From Bacteroidia bacterium (GTDB taxonomy: Bacteria; Bacteroidota; Bacteroidia; SpSt-205), in the NCBI GenBank assembly GCA_026003215.1, contig BPGV01000001.1:1105001-1169000 (forward strand): 64,000 nucleotides of DNA, given 5' to 3'. Positions 17,564 to 26,156 of this stretch are shown piece after piece. How positions within the stretch are numbered: position 1 is the first letter of the stretch; each line of letters begins with the position of its first letter. The notes under the pieces were generated by a model, which was not told where the DNA came from, did not search any database, and worked only from the letters and a program-made list of their open reading frames with translations. A program made the position numbers and the translations under genes.

Positions 17564-18083
17564 AATCGGCCTGTCCCTCTGCTTGGGCCAACTCCCTGCA
17601 CGCTATGTGCTTAAAGCCGATGCCTTGGGGTTTCTCTGGCGGGAGCAGCGCCTCACCGCAGAATATCGCCTTTTTCGGTGGGCACCTCCTCTTAAGGCTT
17701 CGGTGGAAAGAGCCCGCTGGGATGGCCTCACCCTCACCCTCAACGGTAGCTATTACCGGCGCCTCCCGCTGCGAGGCGGGGTACTCCGAAGCGGGGTACG
17801 CTATTATCCCCTGCGGCCTGCCTATGCCCCAGAAGGCCTATGGGTAGGCCTTCACGGCACCTTAGGGCTCGTAGCCCCGGTACGGGAAACCCCTCAGTGG
17901 CAAGGCGGCCCCGGCCTTAGCCTCGGGTATCAGCACATCTTCCATCAAGCCTACGGAGGCGTAATAGAACCCTACCTCCTGCTGGACTTCCTTTTCGGAA
18001 GGTATAAAAACCTCATGCCCTTCCAAGTAGGCCTCCATATAGGCTTTGCCGCCCGCAAATGGAATCGGCGCAATATCCCCTAA
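17535..18083 (+). CDS. Outer-membrane barrel protein, DUF3575-like
   Basis: 182 residues from GTG 17535, overlapping the arginase gene by 29 bp. This start gives a signal peptide (MGKTALLWSKIGLSLCLGQ). The mature protein begins LPARYVLKADALGFLW, contains a YYRRLPLRGGVLRSGVRYYP segment, then GLVAPVRETPQWQGGPGLSLGYQHIF and a final strand GLHIGFAARKW. The ADALGFL opening and GPGLSLGYQ-F motif match the DUF3575 group of small Bacteroidota barrels. Role unknown. The 3' end overlaps aroE by 4 bp. Confidence 0.55.
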   Translation: MGKTALLWSKIGLSLCLGQLPARYVLKADALGFLWREQRLTAEYRLFRWAPPLKASVERARWDGLTLTLNGSYYRRLPLRGGVLRSGVRYYPLRPAYAPEGLWVGLHGTLGLVAPVRETPQWQGGPGLSLGYQHIFHQAYGGVIEPYLLLDFLFGRYKNLMPFQVGLHIGFAARKWNRRNIP

Positions 18084-18862
18084 GAAGTCCGACGTTTCTT
18101 GTAGTGCTGTAGCCAGACCTCATCCCACACCGCTCGGCTGTATTCGGCTTGTTTGCGCAGGAAAAGGTAGCCTGTTTCTATGGACGCCCCCCGTTCCTGC
18201 GCGCGCTGGGCAAATAGCGTCGGATTGGGATGGTAAATGAGCTCCCATACCACCCACCCCGGCTGAATAGCCGAGAGGGGAAAAGGAGGCATCGCTTGCA
18301 TCTCGGGGAACATGCCTATGGGGGTAGCTTGCACAAGGAGTGCCCCCTTAGGAAAGCTTGCGTGGCTTGCTTCTTCATACCCTAAAACAGTATGCGGCCG
18401 AGGGAAAGGCAGCTGTTTAGTCGGCGTGCGGGAAAAGAAAGTGATAGGAATATCTGGCAAAAGCTCGGCGTGCGCCCAGGCCACAGCACGAGCTGCCCCG
18501 CCCGTCCCTAAAATATATACGGCCTCCCAGGGGGCATATACCTGCATAAACTCCCCTAAGAGATAGCGGGCAGTAAGGTAGTCAGTATTATGACCGCGCC
18601 ATATGCCGCCAGGAAACACACATACGGTATTGGCAGCCTGGATAGCTTCTACTTCGGGGGCCTTTTGGGCCAACAGGGGATATATCCATTCCTTATACGG
18701 TGTGGTAACGTTGAAGCCTATCCAGCCTCGCCGGGTGACCTCTTCTTTTAGACTTTCTGGGGAAGAAGGCGTAAGTTTTTCATAAACCAATCCGTACATA
18801 CGACGGAAGTACCAAGGCGAGAAGGACAACACTTTTTCTCCGGCAAGTAGGCCCAAGCGCAT
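18080..18862 (-). CDS. aroE: Shikimate dehydrogenase
   Basis: Reduces 3-dehydroshikimate to shikimate with NADPH in aromatic amino acid synthesis. ATG 18862 (260 residues) is chosen because it starts the family fold (RLGLLAGEKVLSFSPWYF) and lies 5 nt behind a perfect -7 box; a longer frame reaches 18904 but overlaps the divergent promoter. The substrate-site serines are in LSFSP, the catalytic lysine is K57 in FNVTTPYKE, with the HNTDYLTA motif near 93 and the nucleotide loop ILGTGGAARAV. Convergent with the barrel gene, divergent from the esterase gene with 29 bp between starts. Confidence 0.93.
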   Translation of the reverse strand: MRLGLLAGEKVLSFSPWYFRRMYGLVYEKLTPSSPESLKEEVTRRGWIGFNVTTPYKEWIYPLLAQKAPEVEAIQAANTVCVFPGGIWRGHNTDYLTARYLLGEFMQVYAPWEAVYILGTGGAARAVAWAHAELLPDIPITFFSRTPTKQLPFPRPHTVLGYEEASHASFPKGALLVQATPIGMFPEMQAMPPFPLSAIQPGWVVWELIYHPNPTLFAQRAQERGASIETGYLFLRKQAEYSRAVWDEVWLQHYKKRRTS

Positions 18863-18867
18863 CGGCT

Positions 18868-18875
18868 CAAAGATA
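18868..18875 (-). promoter_or_regulatory. -7 box TATCTTTG of aroE
   Basis: CAAAGATA on the plus strand, 5 nt from the start at 18862. Back to back with the esterase box, 5 bp between the two. Confidence 0.7.
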
Positions 18876-18880
18876 GGGCA

Positions 18881-18888
18881 TACCTTTG
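18881..18888 (+). promoter_or_regulatory. -7 box TACCTTTG of the esterase gene
   Basis: Perfect box, 3 nt before ATG 18892. A TTG inside the box could serve as an earlier start only if transcription began upstream of it. Confidence 0.7.
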
Positions 18889-18891
18889 GGC

Positions 18892-19668
18892 ATGGCGGTA
18901 CCACTTCACTTTGAGCGGTGGGGAAACGGGCTGCCTGCTTATATTTTCCTTCATGGCTTCTTGGGAAACTTAGATAACTGGCGCACGATTGCCCGGTCGC
19001 TCGCCCTCCCAGGACGTTATTACTTAATAGATGCCCGAAACCATGGCCGTTCCCCCCACACTGCTACCCACCGCTACCCCGACATGGCCGAGGACCTTAT
19101 CTATCTCTTGGATCAAGAGGCTCTCCCCTCTGCGCATGTATTAGGCCATTCTATGGGCGGGAAGACCGCGATGTATGCTGCGCTTCATTTCCCTGAACGC
19201 ATAGCCTCCCTTATCGTCGTAGATATAGCCCCACGGGCTTACGCCGGGGGACATGAAGCCCTCCTCGCCGCCCTGGCGCAAGTCAATCTCCAAGTGCAAC
19301 GCCGTGAAGAAATAGAAGCCCAACTCGCGCACACCATAGCTGACCCCGGCATTCGACAGTTTCTGCTCAAGAACCTCGCTCGGCAAGCCGACGGTACCTT
19401 TTACTGGCGGATAAACCTCCCTGTGCTGATACGAACGTATCCTTTTGTAGGAGAAGCCATAACGGGACCAGCATATAAAGGGCCGGCTCTTTTTCTACGC
19501 GGCGAGCGGTCCACCTATATTCGTGCAGAAGACGAAGCTGTCATCCGCAGCTTATTTCCTCGGGCAGAGCTGCGCGTGATTCCGAACGCAGGACACTGGG
19601 TCCATGTGGATAATCCGGCGGCCGTGCTTAGCGAAATACAACGCTTCTGGGGGGCGCTTTCAAAATAA
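18892..19668 (+). CDS. Alpha/beta-hydrolase, YbfF-like esterase
   Basis: 258 residues. HGFLGNLDNW at 21-30 provides the oxyanion hole, S87 in GHSMGGK is the nucleophile, the DIAPRAY stretch follows, and the histidine is in NAGHWVHVDNP near the C-terminus. The order and the VVDIAPRAY motif are typical of the YbfF short-chain acyl esterase group; the natural substrate is unknown. ATG 18892 lies 3 nt after a perfect -7 box and is preferred to TTG 18886 inside that box. The 3' end overlaps the next convergent gene by 9 bp. Confidence 0.87.
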   Translation: MAVPLHFERWGNGLPAYIFLHGFLGNLDNWRTIARSLALPGRYYLIDARNHGRSPHTATHRYPDMAEDLIYLLDQEALPSAHVLGHSMGGKTAMYAALHFPERIASLIVVDIAPRAYAGGHEALLAALAQVNLQVQRREEIEAQLAHTIADPGIRQFLLKNLARQADGTFYWRINLPVLIRTYPFVGEAITGPAYKGPALFLRGERSTYIRAEDEAVIRSLFPRAELRVIPNAGHWVHVDNPAAVLSEIQRFWGALSK

Positions 19669-20385
19669 GTAACCTGTCAGAAAAAGCACCGAACCATTGT
19701 AAAAGCGTGTGTCCGGCGGTCGGGAAAATATATTGGTCAGCCCCGTGAAAGCGCGCACTTCAAAGGTCATCTTACCGCGTCCCATGGCATACGCGTTCCC
19801 TCCGCCTATCCAGACTCCTACATCCCCCCGACGGAAGCCTACCCGCGCTTTGTCTATGGGGCCCTGGGCTATAATCACTCGCGTTTGCGGTGAAAACCCA
19901 AAAAGCGGTAAAAAGTCTAATCCTTCTAAGGCTACCTGCGTGGTGCCGTAGTTTTTATAAAAGAGCATGTATCCTACATGCATACCCATCAGCAGGTAGG
20001 TACGCATTTGGTCTATGTGCTTGATAGCATACTCTACGAGTACAGGCAGCTCTAAGTGGGCCAGTTCTAAGCGGCCGTCGTTGGTGACGTGGACGGTATA
20101 TTCATCGCGGAAGCTGCCCACGGTAGTGTCGCCCGGATAGCTTTCTTGGACGAGGTAAGCGGAGTTTCGTTGGTTAAAAGTAAAGCCTGAGACGAGGGCC
20201 CATCGAGACTTGATTGGGTACCGGAAGGCCACCCCCCCCGTAAAACCCGGAAGCGCTGCAGCCTTTTGGACTTTCTCTGAACTGCGATAGGCCGGAAGGT
20301 TCAACCCTATTTGAGGGCCTATGGACCAACTACGCTGACCTTGTCCATATACCAGCCCAAGCACTATAAGCCTTACTATGCGCAT
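19660..20385 (-). CDS. Outer-membrane beta-barrel protein (PorT-like family)
   Basis: 241 residues from ATG 20385, which gives a short signal peptide (RIVRLIVLGLVYGQG). The mature part reads as an eight-strand barrel: SIGPQIGLNLPAY, FTGGVAFRYPI, WALVSGFTFNQRN, LELAHLELPVLVEYAI, YLLMGMHVGYML, GVWIGGGNAYAM, MTFEVRAFTGLTNIF, ending VLFLTGYLF. The LELPVLVEY strand and overall size fit the outer-membrane beta-barrel family that includes PorT. In front of the start are TTTGTTTG (6 nt) and TGTATTTG (10 nt), each one mismatch from the -7 consensus. Confidence 0.72.
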   Translation of the reverse strand: MRIVRLIVLGLVYGQGQRSWSIGPQIGLNLPAYRSSEKVQKAAALPGFTGGVAFRYPIKSRWALVSGFTFNQRNSAYLVQESYPGDTTVGSFRDEYTVHVTNDGRLELAHLELPVLVEYAIKHIDQMRTYLLMGMHVGYMLFYKNYGTTQVALEGLDFLPLFGFSPQTRVIIAQGPIDKARVGFRRGDVGVWIGGGNAYAMGRGKMTFEVRAFTGLTNIFSRPPDTRFYNGSVLFLTGYLF

Positions 20386-20420
20386 ACCCTTCAAACAAAT
20401 ACAGTAAGAGGCTTTGTTTA

Positions 20421-20428
20421 TATCTTTG
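20421..20428 (+). promoter_or_regulatory. -7 box TATCTTTG of the M43 metalloprotease gene
   Basis: Perfect box, 4 nt before ATG 20433. Confidence 0.7.
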
Positions 20429-20432
20429 GAGC

Positions 20433-22622
20433 ATGCGACCCCTCATCATAGTAGGCCTAATGGCCTGGGGCCTTGCCCAAGGAGAGTGGTGTGGCTTTGA
20501 AGGGTATTATCGCTTCCTACGAGCAGAAGAGCCCGAAATAGACCTGCGTCAAGCCCTTTTAGAAAGTAGCCGCCACTTTATCCAAGAGCAGCGCACCACC
20601 CAAGCCAGCTTGGCTTGCACGCCCAGCCGCTACGTGATACCCGTGGTTTTTCACATTATCTACTCTGGGCCAGGTGATAGCATTAGTTATCAGCGGGTAT
20701 GGAACCAAATGCTACGAGTATTTGAGGACTTTCGGCGGGTACCCGAGACGATGGGTTATGCCAGCGGTGGTATAGATACAGAAATAGAATTCTCCTTAGC
20801 TACAAAAGACCCGAATGGGAATCCTACCACGGGCGTAGTATATTGGCGCTATGACCAACCGCCCCTCAACTGGACTTCTCCGACCTTTTGCCGGGAAACG
20901 CAGGACTTTGACATGAAGCAGGCCACGGGATGGGATAGGAATAAATACCTGAATATCTGGATTGTACCTCGCCTATGTGTCGTCCCCAGTGGTCAAAGCA
21001 GCTGTGACCCTAATAACTGTGGCAATATAGCTGGCTATGCATACTTCCCCAGTAGTGGAGCGACGCAGTATGGCGTCGTGATTGGGGCGCAGTTTTTTTG
21101 GGGTTCAGGCAGCTCTCGTAGTATCCGTACCTTAGTCCACGAGCTGGGCCACAATCTCAATCTCTACCATACTTTTCAAAGTGGCTGTGGGAGCAGCTGT
21201 AGCACTACAGGCGATAGGGTATGCGATACCCCTCCTACCGCTGTAAGCACGGGCAACTTCTCTGTGGTTCGCCAAAACACTTGTACAAACGACCTGCCCG
21301 ACCTGCCCGATAATACCCGCAACTACATGGATTATGTGGATGATGTCAATATGGCTTACTTTTCTGTGGGGCAACGCACACGGGCATGGAATGCCATAAC
21401 GAGCAGTACTTCTCGGCTGTATCCTTTGGCGCAGGTAGCCAATCGCGCTGCCACAGGCACCGGTCCTTACGGCCATGTAAAAGCCTACTTTGCCGCCCAG
21501 CCTCGTGTAGGATGCGTAGGCTTCCCTATACGCTTTTACAGTTATAGCATGGGGATGCCTCATGTATATCAGTGGGATTTTGGGGGCGGCACACCAGACA
21601 ATCCCACCGCTTCTTGCCCCACCGTCACCTATGCGCAACCGGGCACCTACAGCGTCCAGCTAATCGTAGAAAACCTCAGCAGTAGGCGAGATACCCTGCT
21701 AAAAACCAACTATATTCAAATTTTAGACACGGTGTATGCCCTACCCTATCGGGAAGGGTTTGAAGGCACAGCTTTCCCTCCTGCCCACACTTATATAGAT
21801 AACCCAGACGGCAACCGCACCTGGGAGCGCTTCCGCAGTACCAACCCGCCACGCGGGGCCTATGGTCTATCTCAAACCTCTATGCGCCTTCTATTTTTTA
21901 GTTACAGCCGGTACAATGAAAGAGACAGTTGGTATTCTCCCCCCATAGACCTGAGCCCTTACACCGACCCAGACCTGGAAGTACGGCTACGCTTTTCTTG
22001 GGCCTATGCTTGCTTAGCATATGAAAATCCCAGTTCTACTTATCCCTCCTACCCTTTAGACTATACAGATAGCCTGCGGGTATATATTTCTACCGATTGT
22101 GGCAATACATGGACACTTTTATGGGAGATAGGCGGCCGCGATTTAGCCACGCACCCGAATGAATGCATATCCGTAAGCGGTTCATTTAGTAGCAGTTCTA
22201 ATTTCATTCCTACCGCAGCGCAGTGGCTCACCGATAGTATTGCTCTTTCTGCCTACAAGGGGCTTTCTCCCATACGCTTGCGCTTTGAAGGGGTTTCCGG
22301 CTGGGGAAATAACCTCTTCATAGACGATATAGAGGTAGATACGGTGCGACGCATTACGACGGGCTATGTTGCTGGGCAGCCCACTTGGCGGGCCTTTGTC
22401 TCGGATGATGCCCTGTACCTCCACACTGACGCTGCCCTCCCTTCCATAGAAGTACAGCTATACGATATGCAAGGGCGCCTACTGTGGAGAGAAGAACACC
22501 CGGGCCTTTCTGCCGGACGACATGTGTATAACTTGCCGGCTCAGCTCCCCAACGGCATTTATGCTTTGCGCCTCTATACCGGTAACGCTACGCAAACCTT
22601 GCATTATTATACAGCCGACTGA
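20433..22622 (+). CDS. Secreted M43 (cytophagalysin-type) metalloprotease with PKD-like and T9SS sorting domains
   Basis: 729 residues. Signal peptide (MRPLIIVGLMAWGLAQG), a short pro-region, then an M43 catalytic domain beginning VIPVVFHIIYSG. The zinc motif HELGHNLNLYH is at 236-246, followed by cysteine-rich CGSSCSTTGDRVCDTPP and the Met-turn region NYMDYVDD. A PKD-like domain is seen near 370-415 (YQWDFGGGTPDNP to PGTYSVQL), then a jellyroll or MAM-like region with two Asp-rich segments. The last 75 residues form a type A T9SS sorting domain (VQLYDMQGRLLW, LPNGIYALRLY). Export is through Sec and then T9SS, with release or anchoring at the cell surface. Predicted leaderless. Confidence 0.92.
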   Translation: MRPLIIVGLMAWGLAQGEWCGFEGYYRFLRAEEPEIDLRQALLESSRHFIQEQRTTQASLACTPSRYVIPVVFHIIYSGPGDSISYQRVWNQMLRVFEDFRRVPETMGYASGGIDTEIEFSLATKDPNGNPTTGVVYWRYDQPPLNWTSPTFCRETQDFDMKQATGWDRNKYLNIWIVPRLCVVPSGQSSCDPNNCGNIAGYAYFPSSGATQYGVVIGAQFFWGSGSSRSIRTLVHELGHNLNLYHTFQSGCGSSCSTTGDRVCDTPPTAVSTGNFSVVRQNTCTNDLPDLPDNTRNYMDYVDDVNMAYFSVGQRTRAWNAITSSTSRLYPLAQVANRAATGTGPYGHVKAYFAAQPRVGCVGFPIRFYSYSMGMPHVYQWDFGGGTPDNPTASCPTVTYAQPGTYSVQLIVENLSSRRDTLLKTNYIQILDTVYALPYREGFEGTAFPPAHTYIDNPDGNRTWERFRSTNPPRGAYGLSQTSMRLLFFSYSRYNERDSWYSPPIDLSPYTDPDLEVRLRFSWAYACLAYENPSSTYPSYPLDYTDSLRVYISTDCGNTWTLLWEIGGRDLATHPNECISVSGSFSSSSNFIPTAAQWLTDSIALSAYKGLSPIRLRFEGVSGWGNNLFIDDIEVDTVRRITTGYVAGQPTWRAFVSDDALYLHTDAALPSIEVQLYDMQGRLLWREEHPGLSAGRHVYNLPAQLPNGIYALRLYTGNATQTLHYYTAD

Positions 22623-22648
22623 GCCACCTCTGGCGCCTGCCTCGGTTT

Positions 22649-23311
22649 ATGCAGAGAGTGGTGGGGGCCTATGTGCCTCCACCCCTTCAAGCTAATGTCT
22701 TTTACCTCACCATAGATGACGGCCCAGCCGGCGAGGCTACTTATATGCTGCTGGATATCTTAGAAAAATATCATTTTCAAGCGACTTTCTTTTGGCTATG
22801 GAGCCGCTTTGTAGAAAAACACAAGGATTACCTCCGAGAAAGGCTCCTACAGGGAGGTCATCAGATGGGTCTGCATGGTTATGTCCATCTAAGTCTCTGG
22901 CGTGGAGGGAATAGCGTAAGTACCCTTATTTGGGCAGAGCGGCTTTGGCAAGAAGCAGGGATTGGGCCCGCAGCCTACTATCGTCCGCCTTATGGACACT
23001 TACCGGTGGGGCCATGGAAGAAGGGCTTGCCCTATAAGTTGATTCTATGGGACCTTATGCCGCCAGATTACAGGAAGGGAACCTCCTGGGCTGAGGGCCT
23101 TTTGGCCCGCTTACGTCCCGGTGATGTGGTAGTACTTCATGAACGGCGAGAGAATGTAGCGGAATGGAAGCGGTTTTTTAGCGGCGTCGCCGTGCGCGGG
23201 TGGCGGGCGATAGCTCTACCACCAGTGGTGGGGGCACCTCACTCGGCCGAAGCTCCACCGCAAGTGTGGGGGCCTTCAACTGAGGGGGGAGGTACGGAAG
23301 TGCCAAGATAA
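22649..23311 (+). CDS. Polysaccharide deacetylase (NodB/CE4 family)
   Basis: 220 residues. The NodB core begins FYLTIDDGP with metal Asp D24 and general-base D23; H76 and H80 (GLHGYVHL) complete the metal site. YYRPPYGH is motif 3, WDLMPPDY motif 4 and VVVLHE motif 5. It removes acetyl groups from peptidoglycan or another polysaccharide; no signal peptide is seen. The frame is open upstream to 22586 and the residues before ATG 22649 (LWRLPRF) resemble the family N-terminus, so a CTG start at 22619 is possible. The last 45 codons lie opposite the transglycosylase gene (134-bp antiparallel overlap). Confidence 0.85.
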   Translation: MQRVVGAYVPPPLQANVFYLTIDDGPAGEATYMLLDILEKYHFQATFFWLWSRFVEKHKDYLRERLLQGGHQMGLHGYVHLSLWRGGNSVSTLIWAERLWQEAGIGPAAYYRPPYGHLPVGPWKKGLPYKLILWDLMPPDYRKGTSWAEGLLARLRPGDVVVLHERRENVAEWKRFFSGVAVRGWRAIALPPVVGAPHSAEAPPQVWGPSTEGGGTEVPR

Positions 23312-24551
23312 AATCAGCTTTCCAGGCGGATTGGCCTTCTGCATACGCGCCCCAAGCTTCCCAGGCCTCCACATCTGGCTCCGGCTGAAGGCGAATCTTC
23401 AAGCGCATGCCTGGATATACCCTATAGCCCCACAGTTGATTCCAGCGCACGATTTGGTAGGGAGAGAGGCGATACTCGCGTGCGATACGGTAGAGGTTTT
23501 CACCGGGCTTGACCACATGCCACACATAGCCTCGTGCATAGGCAGAAGCGGCTGGCGCACGCACCGCCTGTAGGGTGAGTTCGCCGCTGAGGAAGCGGTC
23601 GCGCACTTGAGCTACCTCATACGCAGCGACTGCTGGGACGCGCAGGGTATACCCTGCCGGGATAATATCTGCCCGAAGTTCGGCATTATAAAACCTAAGC
23701 CAGGACAACGGCACCCCGGCCCACTGAGCTACCGCGGAAAGCTTGGCACGCACGGGAAAGAACACGGTATCTACCTCGCGCGGAATATCCGGGTATATCG
23801 GCTGAATCCCATGATCCGACGCGTAGTTCATCACATAGCAAGCCGCCACAAAAGCGGGCACATACCCTCGGGTTTCTACGGGTAAGAAAGGCGCTATTTC
23901 CCAATAGTTTGTGCGGCCTCCGGCACGTTTGATGGCGCGAAGGACATGCCCGATGCCGCAGTTGTAAGAGGCAATCACCAAGAGCCAATCTCCTAAGATT
24001 TGATAACTATTCCGCAGATAGCGCGCCGCGGCATGGGTAGATTTTATGAGGTCATATCGCTCGTCTATAATCCTATCTACCCGTAGGCCATAAAGCCGCG
24101 CCGTACTGGGAATAAACTGCCATATCCCCGCAGCAGCCATAGGGGAGAGCGCCTCAGGAACCAAAGCGCTTTCTATGACGGGCAGATATTTCAGCTCTGG
24201 GGGGAGACCGTATGCCCGAAGGATGGCTTCTATGGTGGGGAGATAATAATCAGCCAGGCCCAACAGCCGAGCGGTAAGCACCGCCTGAGGCCCCAAGTAC
24301 AGGTGAATAAACTGAAGCGTAACAGGATTGACCTCTAAAGGGATAGTTGTTTCTAAGGCCGATAGCCTTTCCTCATACTCCTCGGGCGAGATCTCTACGG
24401 TAGTGGGCAGCATAGGAGTAACTTCACCCCCTTCCCGCTCCCAGGCATAGTACGCTCGTATAAGGCTGTCCATGCGGGCTATTACGGCCACTGGAGCAGG
24501 TCCCTGGGCCCACAACCCCATTAGGCTACACCCCCAAAGCAGCCATCGCAT
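23178..24551 (-). CDS. Membrane-bound lytic murein transglycosylase (MltD-like) with LysM
   Basis: Cleaves peptidoglycan glycan strands. ATG 24551 gives 457 residues with a clean signal peptide (MRWLLWGCSLMGLWAQG); an ATG at 24581 would add ten residues. The SLT domain shows the catalytic glutamate E127 in LPVIESAL, then AAGIWQFIPSTARLYGL, STHAAARYL and ASYNCGIGHVLRAIKRAGG. A LysM repeat (HVVKPGENLYRIAREYRLSPYQIVRWN) follows near 345-390. The C-terminal tail of about 65 residues, ending RARRRR, is antiparallel to the deacetylase gene. The 5' end overlaps gatA by 26 bp; third gene of a tatA-gatA-mltD run. Confidence 0.9.
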   Translation of the reverse strand: MRWLLWGCSLMGLWAQGPAPVAVIARMDSLIRAYYAWEREGGEVTPMLPTTVEISPEEYEERLSALETTIPLEVNPVTLQFIHLYLGPQAVLTARLLGLADYYLPTIEAILRAYGLPPELKYLPVIESALVPEALSPMAAAGIWQFIPSTARLYGLRVDRIIDERYDLIKSTHAAARYLRNSYQILGDWLLVIASYNCGIGHVLRAIKRAGGRTNYWEIAPFLPVETRGYVPAFVAACYVMNYASDHGIQPIYPDIPREVDTVFFPVRAKLSAVAQWAGVPLSWLRFYNAELRADIIPAGYTLRVPAVAAYEVAQVRDRFLSGELTLQAVRAPAASAYARGYVWHVVKPGENLYRIAREYRLSPYQIVRWNQLWGYRVYPGMRLKIRLQPEPDVEAWEAWGAYAEGQSAWKADFILALPYLPPQLKAPTLAVELRPSEVPPPLVVELSPATRARRRR

Positions 24552-25932
24552 ACGCTGCAGTAAAAAGGCGATTTTCTTCATACAGCGGTCCCATTAGTTG
24601 TAAGCCGATGGGCAGGCCTTCCGCTGTTTGACCCACAGGTACTTGCAAGGCGGGGTGCCCTGTAAGATTCGCATATACCGTCAAAAGGTCAGACAAGTAC
24701 ATTTGGATAGGGTCTTGGGTCTTTTCCCCCAGCCGAAAAGGAGGCGTAGCACTGGTAGGTAACGCTATAATAGCATACTGGCCGAGCAGCGACTCGGTAA
24801 AGTCATACAAAATACGTCGGACCTTCTGCGCCTGAGTATAGTAAGCATCATAATAGCCCGCCGAGAGTACAAAAGTCCCTAAGAGAATGCGCCGTTTTAC
24901 TTCGGGTCCGAAACCTTCCCTGCGAGAACGGGCATACAACTCTTCCAACGTATGCGCTTGGGCGGAACGGTGCCCATACCGTACCCCATCATACCGTGCC
25001 AGGTTAGAAGAGGCTTCGGCTGTGGTGAGGATATAGTAGGCAGGAATAAGATACTCCCAGTATGGAAAATCCACCTTTTCTACAACGAAGCCTTTTTTCT
25101 GAAGGATTTCATATATTGCCTGCATGTGGGCTTCCACGGCGGGGTGGAGGCCCACAGGTTGAAGCCAAGCCCAGCGCTTAGGAGGTTCCTGGGAGGTATA
25201 CGGTTTTACCGGATAGGCGGCTGTGGTAGCGTCTCGGCTATCCCAGCCGGCCATTACTTCATAAAAGGCGATAAGGTCGTCAAGCGAAGCCGCTATGGGG
25301 CCTATTTGGTCAAAAGAGGAGGCATAGGCAATAAGCCCATACCGCGAGACTCGGCCATAGGTAGGCTTGAGGCCATAGAGCCCACAGAAAGCGGCCGGTT
25401 GACGGATAGAGCCGCCGGTATCGCTGCCAAGCGCTACGTGGCAAAAGCCGGCCGCTACGGCTGCGGCAGAACCGCCAGAAGAGCCCCCGGGCACATACCC
25501 TTCAGCCAAGGGGTTTTGCACAGGGCCATACGCGGAGTTTTCGTTAGAAGAGCCCATCGCAAACTCATCGCAGTTTGCCCGGCCGATGCAGATAGCCCCG
25601 GCCGCTTTGAGCCTTTCTATGACTGTCGCATCGTATGGCGAGACAAACCCCTCCAAAATCCGAGAAGCCGCACTAAGCCGATGTCCCGCTACGGCGATAT
25701 TGTCTTTATGCACATACAGTAATCCCGCCAGGCGAGGTAAGGGCTGCCCTGCCGCCGCCTGCTTATCTAAAGCTTCGGCCTGGGCAAGCGCTTCTTCGGC
25801 ATACACGTCTAAGAGGGCATTCAGACGAGCATTCTCCGCAGCTATGCGCGCCAAGGCCGCATGCACTATTTCTCCATACGAAGCCTGCCCCGGCCGCGGC
25901 AGAGTAGCTTTGGTGACCGCAGCGCTACTCAT
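24526..25932 (-). CDS. gatA: Asp-tRNA(Asn)/Glu-tRNA(Gln) amidotransferase subunit A
   Basis: Amidase-signature subunit that frees ammonia from glutamine for transamidation of mischarged tRNA. 468 residues. The Ser-Ser-Lys triad is K76 (VHKDNIA), S151 (VPGGSSGGSAAA) and S175 (GSDTGGSIRQPAAFCG). GLYGLKPTYGRVSRYGLIAYASSFDQIGPIA is strongly conserved in GatA. gatB and gatC are not adjacent. The start overlaps the tatA stop (ATGA) and the 3' end overlaps the transglycosylase gene. Confidence 0.95.
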   Translation of the reverse strand: MSSAAVTKATLPRPGQASYGEIVHAALARIAAENARLNALLDVYAEEALAQAEALDKQAAAGQPLPRLAGLLYVHKDNIAVAGHRLSAASRILEGFVSPYDATVIERLKAAGAICIGRANCDEFAMGSSNENSAYGPVQNPLAEGYVPGGSSGGSAAAVAAGFCHVALGSDTGGSIRQPAAFCGLYGLKPTYGRVSRYGLIAYASSFDQIGPIAASLDDLIAFYEVMAGWDSRDATTAAYPVKPYTSQEPPKRWAWLQPVGLHPAVEAHMQAIYEILQKKGFVVEKVDFPYWEYLIPAYYILTTAEASSNLARYDGVRYGHRSAQAHTLEELYARSRREGFGPEVKRRILLGTFVLSAGYYDAYYTQAQKVRRILYDFTESLLGQYAIIALPTSATPPFRLGEKTQDPIQMYLSDLLTVYANLTGHPALQVPVGQTAEGLPIGLQLMGPLYEENRLFTAAYAMAALGV

Positions 25933-26129
25933 TCTATGGTTTTCTCGGGGGGAAGGGTGGCTTTGTGTCCGGAAGTGCTCTCGTTACGATTCTCACCGCG
26001 CATCGCTTCGCGAAACTCCCGAATACTGGCCCCTAACCCTCGGGCCAGTTCCGGTAGCTTTCGCCCCCCGAATAGGAGTAAAAGCACCCCGAAAATCAGA
26101 AGCCACTCCCCATACCCTAATCCAAACAT
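25929..26129 (-). CDS. tatA: Sec-independent protein translocase TatA/TatE-family subunit
   Basis: 66 residues: a single transmembrane helix (about 6-22, YGEWLLIFGVLLLLFGG), the hinge GGRKLPELARGLG with the conserved Gly/Pro elements, an amphipathic helix ASIREFREAMRG and an acidic-basic tail. Homo-oligomers of TatA form the passage for folded twin-arginine substrates. tatC is not in the window. First gene of the tatA-gatA-mltD run, predicted leaderless, and divergent from nspC with 27 bp between starts. Confidence 0.93.
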   Translation of the reverse strand: MFGLGYGEWLLIFGVLLLLFGGRKLPELARGLGASIREFREAMRGENRNESTSGHKATLPPEKTIE

Positions 26130-26133
26130 GCCT

Positions 26134-26141
26134 CAAAGCTA
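26134..26141 (-). promoter_or_regulatory. -7 box TAGCTTTG of tatA
   Basis: CAAAGCTA on the plus strand, 4 nt from the start at 26129. The nspC box begins 2 bp further on. Confidence 0.7.
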
Positions 26142-26143
26142 CG

Positions 26144-26151
26144 CATTTTTG
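26144..26151 (+). promoter_or_regulatory. -7 box variant CATTTTTG of nspC
   Basis: One mismatch to TAnnTTTG (first T is C), 5 nt before ATG 26157; back to back with the tatA box. Confidence 0.5.
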
Positions 26152-26156
26152 CGCAC

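Noticed and set aside
19605-19613. TGTGGATAA, a perfect DnaA box on the minus strand
   Set aside because: Single site inside the esterase coding sequence, no cluster and no AT-rich stretch, far from dnaA; not an origin.
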